Shown here: positions 8,244-15,882 of the stretch, piece after piece
Layout of the letters: every line of letters begins with the position of its first letter
Position numbering within the stretch: the first letter of the stretch is position 1
DNA from: Burkholderia catarinensis
Lineage (GTDB): Bacteria > Pseudomonadota > Gammaproteobacteria > Burkholderiales > Burkholderiaceae
Reading direction: 5' to 3'
NCBI RefSeq assembly: GCF_001883705.2
Contig: NZ_MDEQ02000021.1
Span: forward strand, 1-64,000
DNA: 64,000 bases
Made by a program: the position numbers and the translations under genes
Notes under the pieces: model-generated
The model's input: the letters and a program-made list of their open reading frames with translations, nothing else
What the model was told of the DNA's origin: nothing
Database searches by the model: none

Positions 8244-11200
8244 TCAGCTCATCTTCAGCGCGGCAGCGGCACTACGAGCCGTTTGCGCGAGACCACCGAC
8301 CTGCTGCGCAGCGGCACTCAACTGGCCCGCTTGTGACAGGGCTGCCTGCGCGCCTGCCGGCAACACGTTGCCCGCTGCTTGCTGCGCGATGCCGAGCCCC
8401 TGGCCGGCCACTGCCTTTGCGAGGGCAGCACCGCCTTGCGACGCAGAGCTTGCCAACCCCGCAAGCGTTTTTGCAGCACCAAGCGCATTCGATGCACCCG
8501 CCGGCAACATGCCTCCCACAGCTTGCTGGGCCATGCCCATGCCTTGCCCGACAGCTGCCTTCGCAAGCGCTGCGCCACCTTGCGACGCTGCGCCTGCCAG
8601 CCCCGTCAACGCGCCTGCCGCGCCTCCCGCTGTCGGCAAAAACGACCCGAGCTGTGCCTGTGCGGTTTCAGCGGCACCTGCCGCTGGTGCCGGATTGGCC
8701 GGCCACGACGCAACATTGAACCGGCTCGACTGCTGATCCTGCGAGCGCGGATCCTCCCCGAACTTCACCTGCACCGCCCCCGGTGGCAGGCCGCTCACGA
8801 TCATGTGCCCGTTGTTGTCGAGCGCCCCTTTCTTCAACAGCCCGCCGTTCGCATCGAGCACCGAGAACAAACCGCCCTTCACCGGCTCGCCGTTCCCATA
8901 CGTATGCAGTAACTCCAACTGCCCCGGCTGATCCGGCCTTGGACTCGGCAACGGATACCCCATGCTCGCCGGCCCCGCGAACGTATGCGACGCGCCCTTC
9001 ACATCCACCGCACCCGGCGTATGGATCTCGATATTCCCGCCCTGGATGCGGATATACCCGCCGCCGCTCGTCAGCAGAATCCCCTGATCGGCCGCGATCT
9101 CGATCCGGTCCGTCGCCGACACGATCTTCACGGCCTTCTGCGCGGTCACCTCGATGTTGTCCGACTGCGCCTGGATCTCCACCTTGCCCTTGCCCGCGAA
9201 CAGCTTCATCCCCGCGTTCTGCACGAACAGGCTCAGCTTCTGCCCGATGCTCCCGATCAGCGACTTGCCCGCGGCAACATGCACGCTCTGTCCGCTCGCG
9301 ACGTTCACGTGATCGTTCGCGACCATGTGCAGCGACTGCTGCGTCGACATCCCGATCCCCGACGGGCTGCCGAACAGCATCACCGGTTCCTTGAACGCAT
9401 TTGCATTACCCATGCCGCCGCCTGCCGTGCGCCCGCCGGACGCGCTGCCCGAGGCACTGTCCTGCGTCGCATCGGTGAACGCGCGCATCGTGTCCTGCGC
9501 GTCTTTCAGGCTTTCGGCCTGATGCTGCTCGCTTACGCCCGACATCGCCTCGACGAGGCTCTCGCCCGTCACGAGCTGCTGTTGCGCCTCTTTCACATCG
9601 AGCGGCTGGCTATTGGCCGCCTTCGGATGCGTCGTCACGTACAGGCCCTGGCTCGCCCGCACCGCGCCATACGCATCCGAGCGCAGGTCGAACCCGCTGC
9701 CGAGATACGACCCGCGCGAGTTGCCGCTCTGGTCGATGATGTAACCGAGATGCAGCAGGCTGTTCGCGCTGCTGCTCATCAGTTGCACGCGGTTCTGCCC
9801 GGTCGCGTCGTCCATCACGAGCTGGTTGTAGCCGCCGCCCGAATACTCTTTCGACCGGTAGCCCGACAGGATCCCGTCGGTATGCCACTGCGGCTGGTTC
9901 GCGCCGTTGTACACACGCCCGACCGCCAGCGGCCGGTCGCAGTCGCCGCCGACGTAGTCGATCAGCACTTCCTCGCCGATGCGCGGCACATGCACGCCGC
10001 CGTACCCGCCGCCCGTATCCGACTGCACCACGCGCACCCAGCACGATGCGTTCTCGTTGCCCGGATTCAGGCGATCCCACACGAACTGCACGCGAATCCG
10101 GTTCAGCGCGTCGGTATAAACCTCCTCGCCCTGCGGCCCGACGACGATCGCCGTCTCGAGGTGCATTTCCGGCTTGTGGTGCTCGAACGGGCTGCGATAC
10201 GGCACGCTCACGCGCTGCGCCTCGACCTCGACGAGATAGAAGCCGGCCGACCCGTCGTCGTGCGGCACGCGAAACGCGGGATCGGCGCCGTAGCCGTCCT
10301 GCGCCTGGGTCAATGCCTCGCGCAGGCTGTACGGAAAGTCCGCGCTGTCGCTCGCGACGGGCAGGTTGTTCTCGATCCACCACGCGACCTCGATCGCGGC
10401 GAACTCTCGCTGATCGGCGGAATCGCGATCGTGCTCGGGATGATCGGCCAGCGTAAAGCGCCGGCCGGCATCGATCGCGCGCACGCCGCCCGCGGCATGG
10501 AAGCGCTTGGCCTGCGACTCCCACTCCTCCATCCGCACCTTCGTCAGATGGTCGCCGCGCGTCTGGTCCAGATACGTATAGGCCCCCGTGTACTCGTACA
10601 CCTCGAGCTGGTCGGGCAATTCTCCCTGGCCGCCCATCGTCGGCAGCGACGTGCCTTTCGGATTCGACGGCTGCGAAGGATTCTTGTAGTCGAACGTGCG
10701 CGTCGATCGCGTGACGCTCTGCAGCGTGCGCGTGCCCGACCATTGCGTGAACGCATCGGCTTCGCTGGCCGCGCCGCCGTGATAGAAACGCACGGTCTCC
10801 GGCGACAGCGGCGCGAACGCCTGCAGGTTGTCGGTGATCACGAGCGTATGCGACTTGCCGTCGTCGGCCTGCTGCCATGCGCAGTAAAGCCCTTCGTTCT
10901 CCATCAGCCGATGCACGAAATGCCAGTCGGTGTCGTGCTGGCGCGTGTACGACCGGCTCGGCAGCGGCTTCGACAGCGCGAAACGGAAATGGCCCTGCGC
11001 CTGCGGATGCTTGTTCAGCACGTCGCTGATGATCTGGTCGACGGTCGTGTCGTTCCAGAGCCGCTGATCGCGGCGAAACTTCAGGAAATGGGTGAAATCG
11101 GCGAACGTGAGCTGATAGGTCGTAAGCCCGCCGTCGGCGCCGAGCCGGCGCGCGGTGTGCACGTAGCCGTTGATCGGCCGGTAGCTGCGATCGCCCTGCT

Positions 11201-11423
11201 GGATCCACAACGTGACCGGCTGCGCGATCAGCCTTTTAAGTTCCAGATCGGTATCGGTCGACAGCACGTCGAGCGTGAACTCGTACGCGCGCCCGATGCG
11301 CGAGCGGCCGACCGCCCGCTGCACAGTCAGGACATTGGCCCCCAACGGCGTATCGAGCTTCAGCAGCCGGTCCTGCTGAAGCAACCCGCCGCGCAATGCG
11401 GCAATAGTGTTCTGCATGTTCAT
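8244..11423 (-). CDS. vgrG: type VI secretion spike protein VgrG with extended Ala/Gly tail
   Basis: The start is ATG 11423 (MNMQNTIAALRGG) with AAGG upstream; a longer in-frame extension is Arg-rich and non-coding. The 1059-residue product has a gp27-like base (to about 400) and a gp5-like OB fold (about 414-505, with NRIRVQFVWDR and GEEVLIDYVGGD). A DUF2345 beta-helix follows (about 718-818, IGQKLSLFVQ to GGGYIRIQGG). The Ala/Gly-rich tail (about 915-1040) contains two copies of a roughly 34-residue unit around SQGGAALAKA. VgrG trimers form the puncturing tip of the T6SS tube. The gene heads the rhs operon and is its likely carrier. No T6SS structural genes or Eag-type chaperone are in the window. 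Confidence 0.95.
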   Translation of the reverse strand: MNMQNTIAALRGGLLQQDRLLKLDTPLGANVLTVQRAVGRSRIGRAYEFTLDVLSTDTDLELKRLIAQPVTLWIQQGDRSYRPINGYVHTARRLGADGGLTTYQLTFADFTHFLKFRRDQRLWNDTTVDQIISDVLNKHPQAQGHFRFALSKPLPSRSYTRQHDTDWHFVHRLMENEGLYCAWQQADDGKSHTLVITDNLQAFAPLSPETVRFYHGGAASEADAFTQWSGTRTLQSVTRSTRTFDYKNPSQPSNPKGTSLPTMGGQGELPDQLEVYEYTGAYTYLDQTRGDHLTKVRMEEWESQAKRFHAAGGVRAIDAGRRFTLADHPEHDRDSADQREFAAIEVAWWIENNLPVASDSADFPYSLREALTQAQDGYGADPAFRVPHDDGSAGFYLVEVEAQRVSVPYRSPFEHHKPEMHLETAIVVGPQGEEVYTDALNRIRVQFVWDRLNPGNENASCWVRVVQSDTGGGYGGVHVPRIGEEVLIDYVGGDCDRPLAVGRVYNGANQPQWHTDGILSGYRSKEYSGGGYNQLVMDDATGQNRVQLMSSSANSLLHLGYIIDQSGNSRGSYLGSGFDLRSDAYGAVRASQGLYVTTHPKAANSQPLDVKEAQQQLVTGESLVEAMSGVSEQHQAESLKDAQDTMRAFTDATQDSASGSASGGRTAGGGMGNANAFKEPVMLFGSPSGIGMSTQQSLHMVANDHVNVASGQSVHVAAGKSLIGSIGQKLSLFVQNAGMKLFAGKGKVEIQAQSDNIEVTAQKAVKIVSATDRIEIAADQGILLTSGGGYIRIQGGNIEIHTPGAVDVKGASHTFAGPASMGYPLPSPRPDQPGQLELLHTYGNGEPVKGGLFSVLDANGGLLKKGALDNNGHMIVSGLPPGAVQVKFGEDPRSQDQQSSRFNVASWPANPAPAAGAAETAQAQLGSFLPTAGGAAGALTGLAGAASQGGAALAKAAVGQGMGMAQQAVGGMLPAGASNALGAAKTLAGLASSASQGGAALAKAVAGQGLGIAQQAAGNVLPAGAQAALSQAGQLSAAAQQVGGLAQTARSAAAALKMS
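8359..8605 (-). repeat. two direct ~103-bp repeats in the vgrG 3' end
   Basis: Copies lie at about 8359-8461 and 8503-8605, coding for near-identical units that share SQGGAALAKA, QQA and LPAG. They are in frame, with about 40 bases between them. They probably arose by tandem duplication and could change copy number by recombination. Confidence 0.75.
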
Positions 11424-11791
11424 GGCAACGGCCTTTTTCTTCTTTTGACGCGCCCTCGGATGGCGCAGCATTCGATTTCTCCCGCGCGATTTTACAGACA
11501 AATTACTACGCGAACCGGGAAAATGACCTGATTTAAAAGAGCATTTTCTCGACGATTGGAAAGAAGCCCGTGGGGGCTTGGCCGACCGATTGCGTGGCGC
11601 CAACCGTACCGATCCGCAGCGGCACCATCGGCGGGTCTGCCGCGCCTCGAGAAATCGATTGCAATCAGGGCCAATTCCGGTTCCGGCGCAGCCCGGTTGC
11701 GAGTAGTGTCTACGTGCCCGCATTCCGGCCGGCCGGGCTCAACTGGCGTCCGGCGCGCATAACATCACACTGAAAACCCTGGAGATCTGCG
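11424..11791. other. intergenic region between divergent vgrG and binding-protein genes
   Basis: The gap is 368 bases without a convincing gene. It must hold the promoters of the minus-strand vgrG-rhs operon and of the plus-strand binding-protein gene. The sequence near 11500-11560 (minus-strand side) is A/T-rich, with a run TGATTTAAAAGAGC. I could not assign -35/-10 boxes with confidence. Confidence 0.4.
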
Positions 11792-12592
11792 ATGAAACGT
11801 TCAAAGTTCCTGCTGTCGGGCCTGCTGCTCGCGTCGGCTCTCGGCTTCACGGCCGTCGCCGCGCACGCGGACGACCTGCTCGATTCGGTGAAGAAAGCCG
11901 GTGTGCTGCGCGTGGGCCTCGAAGGCACGTATCCGCCGTTCAACTCGCGCGGCACGTCGGGCCAGCTCGAGGGTTTCGACGTCGACGTCGCAAACGCGGT
12001 TGCCGGCAAGCTCGGCGTGAAGACGCAGTTCATCCCGACCGAATGGAGCGGCATCATCGCGGGCCTGCAGGCCGGCAAGTTCGACGTGATCGTCAACCAG
12101 GTCACGATCACGCCGCAGCGCAAGGAAGCGCTCGACTTCAGCCAGCCGTACACGTACTCGGCCGCGCAGCTGATCCAGCGCAAGGACGACACGCGCAACT
12201 TCAAGTCGCTCGACGATTTCAAGGGCAAGAAGCTCGGCGTGACGCTCGGCACCAACTATGACCAGATGGCGCGCACCGTGCCGGGCATCGAGGTGCAGAC
12301 CTATCCGGGCGCGCCGGAGAAGCTGCGCGACCTCGCCGCCGGCCGGATCGAGGCGACGCTCGACGACCGCCTGATGCTGCCGTACATGATCAAGACGTCG
12401 AACCTGCCGCTGCGCGCGGGCGCGGTGCTGAACGGCGGCAAGCAGGAAATGGCGATCCCGTTCCGCAAGGGCAATCCGAAGTTCGAGAAGGCGGTCAACG
12501 ACGCGCTGGATTCGCTGCGCAAGGACGGCACGCTGAAGAAGATCTCAATGCACTGGTTCGGCAGCGACGTGACGGTGCCGGTCGCGCAGTAA
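11792..12592 (+). CDS. periplasmic amino-acid (cystine-like) ABC transporter substrate-binding protein
   Basis: The product has 266 residues. Residues 1-27 are a Sec signal peptide (MKRSKFLLSGLLLASALG... ending AHA). The mature protein has the family 3 solute-binding (SBP_bac_3) pattern: GVLRVGLEGTYPPF near the N terminus, GFDVDVANAVAGKLGV, the WSGIIAGLQAGKFDVI segment and KKLGVTLGTNYDQ. The sequence is closest in feel to FliY/TcyJ cystine-binding proteins, but the ligand cannot be proved. A GGAGA ribosome binding site precedes the ATG. No permease or ATPase gene follows, so it is either an orphan serving a transporter elsewhere or a receptor subunit. Confidence 0.9.
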   Translation: MKRSKFLLSGLLLASALGFTAVAAHADDLLDSVKKAGVLRVGLEGTYPPFNSRGTSGQLEGFDVDVANAVAGKLGVKTQFIPTEWSGIIAGLQAGKFDVIVNQVTITPQRKEALDFSQPYTYSAAQLIQRKDDTRNFKSLDDFKGKKLGVTLGTNYDQMARTVPGIEVQTYPGAPEKLRDLAAGRIEATLDDRLMLPYMIKTSNLPLRAGAVLNGGKQEMAIPFRKGNPKFEKAVNDALDSLRKDGTLKKISMHWFGSDVTVPVAQ

Positions 12593-12681
12593 GCGGCCCG
12601 GCGTTTCGACGCGTCACGTGCTTCGGGTTGGCGAAGGCGTGACGCGTGTCGTGCAGCGCCTATACGCGGTCGTTTTCCCGC

Positions 12682-12885
12682 TCACGCGGCTTCGTCAAAC
12701 CGTGCGAGCAGCATCTGACCGATCGGCGTCAGTGCAGGACGCGCGGCCACCGCACACGTACGCACCTGCGTGTCGTCGACCAGCCGCTTTTCGACGAGCA
12801 CGGCGAAGGCTTGCGTCGACGGATCGACGCTGTCCGGCGCACGCGCAATGCGCAACAGCATCGAGAATTCATGCGGACTGAGCAT
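12682..12885 (-). CDS. small conserved hypothetical protein
   Basis: The product is 67 residues, starting MLSPHEFSMLLRIARAP. It is mostly helical, with ALTPIGQMLLARFDEAA at the end, and has no signal peptide or membrane segment. The pattern of a first helix HEFSMLLRIA and a C-terminal LTPIGQMLL suggests a small winged-helix-like fold, of a type common as lone genes in Burkholderia. GGAGACAG lies directly upstream of the start as a ribosome binding site. It is convergent with the binding-protein gene. No function is assigned. Confidence 0.7.
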   Translation of the reverse strand: MLSPHEFSMLLRIARAPDSVDPSTQAFAVLVEKRLVDDTQVRTCAVAARPALTPIGQMLLARFDEAA

Positions 12886-13203
12886 GGTCTCTGTCTCCTA
12901 ATCGTCCGCGATTCACTACGAACCGGCGTCGATCGTGTTCTTGAATGAAATGGCGCGATGCATGACCGCTGCGCCGCCGGGAGCGAGATCCCGGTTGCCG
13001 CCTGCGACGCGGGCACGTCGTCGCGAGCGTGTTACGCATGGCCCCGATCCGGCGATGCCGCCGCAACGGGAACGTGCAACCTTATGGGCGCACCGTGACG
13101 CGACCATGACAGCAAAGCGGGGGCAAAACGGCGCGCGCTATACGCCGCTCCGATTCGATGCCGGTTCGATCGACGACGACGAGCCGCATCGCGTTCGCGC
13201 CCC
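12886..13203. other. intergenic region without a recognised gene
   Basis: The 318 bases hold only Arg/Pro-rich overlapping frames with no plausible protein. The right-hand part is the downstream flank of the membrane protein gene, and the left-hand part carries the promoter of the 67-residue gene. No hairpin or repeat stands out. Confidence 0.4.
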
Positions 13204-13746
13204 TCATCGCGAATCGGCCGAATACGGGAAGCCGCTGCTCCCCGATCCGCTCGCGTGGCGCATGCAGCGCACGACCACGTTCACCGCGCGCCCGAGCGTC
13301 ATCCCGACAAGCACGCCCCATACCGAGAACGACAGCATCACGAAGCCGTTCGTCGCCGCCCACGGCGCGTGCACGGCGACCGCGTAATGGATGCCGGTTT
13401 CGGCGACGAACGTCAGCATCAGCGTGACGAGCAGGCTTGCGTCGCCGGGCACGCGCACGCGCAGGCCCGACGGCTCCGCACGGTACGCGAGCCGCCACCG
13501 GCTCGCGTGCAGCCAGCCCAGTGCCGCGCCGCCCAGAACGGCCGCCAGCGCGATCGCGTTTGCGTCGATGCCGGCATGCGGAAAAAGTCCGTTCATGCTG
13601 ACGATGCCGAGCATCCCGAGCGCGACTGGCGAGATCAGCGGTCGTGCGGCCGGCACTTCGCGCGGGAAACAGCGCTTGATGCCGATATAGAGCAGCACGC
13701 AGAACATCACGTACACGTAAGGCTTCAGTTGAAGGAGTGCGGACAT
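13204..13746 (-). CDS. DUF6622-like inner-membrane protein
   Basis: The start ATG 13746 gives MSALLQLKPYVYVMFCVLLYIGIKR; longer in-frame extensions are Arg-rich and non-coding. The 180-residue product has four or five hydrophobic segments (about 10-24, 39-57, 64-82, 100-120 and 130-150), short loops and a basic loop after the first helix (KRCFPRE). I recognise the YVMFxxLLYIGIKR opening from the DUF6622 family, which has no known function. It is monocistronic in this window. Confidence 0.8.
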   Translation of the reverse strand: MSALLQLKPYVYVMFCVLLYIGIKRCFPREVPAARPLISPVALGMLGIVSMNGLFPHAGIDANAIALAAVLGGAALGWLHASRWRLAYRAEPSGLRVRVPGDASLLVTLMLTFVAETGIHYAVAVHAPWAATNGFVMLSFSVWGVLVGMTLGRAVNVVVRCMRHASGSGSSGFPYSADSR

Positions 13747-14150
13747 GGTCGGAATCGCCTGATCGGAGTGGACACGGCAACACCGTACTGCCCGATTCCG
13801 ACAGGCGGCGCGGCTTGCGACGGGAGGCGGTAATTCACGGACGAGTTGCGCGTCGCGGCGATGATCGCTCCGCGGACCGAGAAGACCGATGCGCCCACGA
13901 ATCCGGCGGCCGGCGACTGCCGACTGCCGAACCGAAGGGGCCGTCTTCGCCGGGCCGGTCGGCACTTCGTGCTCGACGCGTAACCGGCAACACCGTGTGT
14001 CCTTCCGCAGCACCTTCCACTACACTCGTGACGGAAACCGGCCAACCGTCGGCAGCCGAAACGCTTCGTCGAAGCCGCACGCCGTTCGTCGCAACGCGCA
14101 CGCAGCCGCCCCGATCGGCAGTAAGGTCAGGCCATCAGCGCATCGCGCGC
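13747..14150. other. region upstream of the displaced Rhs fragment, no gene supported
   Basis: The 404 bases have open frames on several strands but none with a convincing protein. The plus-strand frame leading into the Rhs fragment is Arg/Pro/Thr-rich and lacks any Rhs core pattern, so it is probably not translated protein. It may be a recombination junction left by insertion of the Rhs tail. Confidence 0.4.
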
Positions 14151-14732
14151 CCACCCAACCCGCTGCGATTCCAGGGACAACAGTTCGACGACGAAACCGG
14201 GCTGCATTACAACCGCCTCCGGTACTATGATCCGCAGCTCGGGCGCTTCATCAGCGAAGACCCGATCGCACTGCACGGCGGTGTGAATACGTACCAGTAC
14301 GCGCCCAATCCTGTTGCCTACATCGACCCGCTCGGGCTGGCGAAAGGCAAATGCGTGATCTACTGGTACAACCATATCGGCGGTGCGACCGGGCATTACA
14401 CCGTCAAGACCATCGCCGGTACCGGCAGCATGCATACCGAACAGAAGACTTCGGGCGACGAAACCTGGATCGCACGCGTCAGTGGCATCACGGCCGGCGA
14501 ACCGGTCAACAGCGCGACCTTCGACATACCGGACGTCGGTGCCGCACAGAATTACCAGCGCGACAGCGCCGGTAGCCGGGACGAATCAGACGGTGCCTAT
14601 GACGTGTCCAACAACAGCTGCATGACGCACGTGATGGACGTACTCAACGCTGGGGGAGCCGACGTTCCGGCGCGGGGCAAGCGTGCGTGGGCATTCCTCA
14701 ATCGACGTGGCGTCGGTCCACGTGTCAATTAA
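14151..14732 (+). pseudogene. displaced Rhs C-terminal module with a putative cysteine-hydrolase-like toxin tip
   Basis: Rhs homology begins abruptly at about 14151 (NPLRFQGQQFDDETGLHYNR) and continues through RFISEDPIALHGGVNTYQYAPNP to the cleavage-type motif YIDPLGLA. It matches the end of the intact Rhs core at 3505-8208 but carries a different tip. The tip is about 130 residues and has YNHIGGATGHYTV near its start and NNSCMTHVMDVLNAGG near its end. The His-then-Cys order is what permuted NlpC/P60- or LRAT-like hydrolases show, and this assignment is tentative. The upstream Rhs body is missing, so the module is an orphan tip that is silent unless recombined into a full rhs gene or expressed from an upstream frame. 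Confidence 0.75.
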
Positions 14733-14753
14733 TCGATAACGAGGTAACGACAG

Positions 14754-15455
14754 ATGAGGTCTCCAACGTTGTGCGCCAGGCACGGCGTCCGGCCATTCAC
14801 GGTGGCAGCGAAACGCATCGACGACCGGATTCGGGAGCGCGGCCAGTTCGAGCCCGATGAATTGGTGCGGGTATCGCTGGATCGGCCCAAACGCAGCTAC
14901 GTCGTATGGATGACGCGCGCGGATCTGGACGAGCATGCGGTCACCGCCAACCATGTCGACGGCGTCGCGCATGTCACCGAGCTGCGAAAGTTCGCGTTGC
15001 TCGACCGGGCGTGCGAACATGTTTGCCCGGATTGCCTGGACGAACTGCTCGTACGTTCGGGCGAACAACCGTACTCGCCGACGCCCGTGTCACGCGCGTT
15101 CGACACGGCGATCGTCGCCGACAATGCGACGTTGGACGGTCCGCTAGTCAAGTGCGACATCCACGGGATTGCGGTCGGTTCGCGCACATCGCCAGCCATG
15201 GCAGCCTTGATCGATCGGCGCGACGCGCAGCCGCACGGCCGACTGATCAAGGTAGTCGTGGTTTCGCTAAAAGCAGAAAACGAATTCTGGTTCGACGAAG
15301 CATTTCTTCTCCGCTTGCTCGGTGACGATGTCGATCTTTCAAGCGGCATCCATCGAATGGAATCGGGCGAGCGCAGCCTCCACCTGCTCGAAAGCGGGAA
15401 ATCGGTATGCAAGCACTGCCTGAAAGACTGGCTCCGTCGCAACGACATCGCTTAG
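14754..15455 (+). CDS. putative immunity protein with duplicated Cys/His-rich halves
   Basis: The product has 233 residues and lies 21 bases after the orphan Rhs tip, in the immunity position. It appears to be an internal duplication. The first half opens with LCARHG and closes with CEHVCPDCLDELL. The second half opens with VKCDIHG (about 141) and closes with CKHCLKDWL (about 222). Each half could bind a metal through Cys-x2-His at its start and Cys-x2-Cys at its end. No known immunity family is recognised. The likely role is to protect against the tip encoded at 14151-14732. Confidence 0.75.
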   Translation: MRSPTLCARHGVRPFTVAAKRIDDRIRERGQFEPDELVRVSLDRPKRSYVVWMTRADLDEHAVTANHVDGVAHVTELRKFALLDRACEHVCPDCLDELLVRSGEQPYSPTPVSRAFDTAIVADNATLDGPLVKCDIHGIAVGSRTSPAMAALIDRRDAQPHGRLIKVVVVSLKAENEFWFDEAFLLRLLGDDVDLSSGIHRMESGERSLHLLESGKSVCKHCLKDWLRRNDIA

Positions 15456-15614
15456 CGATGCACCGCTCCTGACAGGCGACACCCTCACCGGAAATCGTGC
15501 GGCACGGAGTCGTGAAAGAGATTCCGCATGCTTGCGTCGGAACATGCGATGCGTGGAAGCGGTTATGCCACGCGACCCGCGTCGGGTTTGTCGCCTTGCG
15601 GGACAGAAACGACA

Positions 15615-15644
15615 AAGGGCCGGGAGGAAAACCTCCCGGCCCTT
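15615..15644. terminator. hairpin terminator left of the island (probably the original tRNA-Thr terminator)
   Basis: A 13-bp perfect stem AAGGGCCGGGAGG (15615-15627) / CCTCCCGGCCCTT (15632-15644) has an AAAA loop. On the minus strand it is followed by TTTGTCGTTT. It sits 15 bases beyond the left tRNA-like attachment remnant, in the place a terminator would have relative to the tRNA before insertion. Confidence 0.75.
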
Positions 15645-15650
15645 CGTTCA

Positions 15651-15679
15651 ATTTGATGCGGCTGCAGGAATTGAATTCT
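15651..15679 (-). other. left attachment site: degenerate copy of the tRNA-Thr 3' end
   Basis: The plus-strand sequence ATTTGATGCGGCTGCAGGA followed by ATTGAATTC aligns with the end of tRNA-Thr on the right (TATTTGGTGCCGGCTGCAGGACTCGAACC). The longest identical block is CGGCTGCAGGA, at 15659-15669 here and 54353-54363 on the right. T-arm and acceptor positions are recognisable but mutated. This marks the far end of the island. Confidence 0.75.
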
Positions 15680-15729
15680 TCCGGTATAGCCTTGACGCAT
15701 AAGGCCTGTAGAAATTCACTGACTTCTAT

Positions 15730-15750
15730 GTGCCCCCAAATGTGCCCCCA
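15730..15750. repeat. putative arm-type integrase sites, left end
   Basis: Two direct copies of TGTGCCCCCA-like sequence (about 15728-15738 and 15741-15750) lie 70 bases inside the left attachment site. The same motif occurs twice at the right end. Paired short repeats inside both ends are typical arm-binding sites of tyrosine integrases. Confidence 0.6.
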
Positions 15751-15882
15751 AGCTTCGGAAACACTTTGGTTCAATTGCCCACCCGAATGCAACGCGTCAA
15801 TGGAACCAAGCGCCGCTCATAGCAACACCTGACTGCTGGACAAGATTGTAGCGTACCGCACTGCGCCGCAAAGATTACGAGT

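Noticed and set aside
8985..11531. 848-codon plus-strand open frame opposite vgrG
   Set aside because: It is a G+C-driven antisense shadow. The protein is full of Arg/His/Ala without domain patterns, while the minus strand encodes an unmistakable VgrG.
13737..14150. upstream extension of the Rhs fragment as one long gene
   Set aside because: The frame is open but its product is Arg/Pro/Thr-rich without Rhs repeats; Rhs homology starts sharply at 14151.
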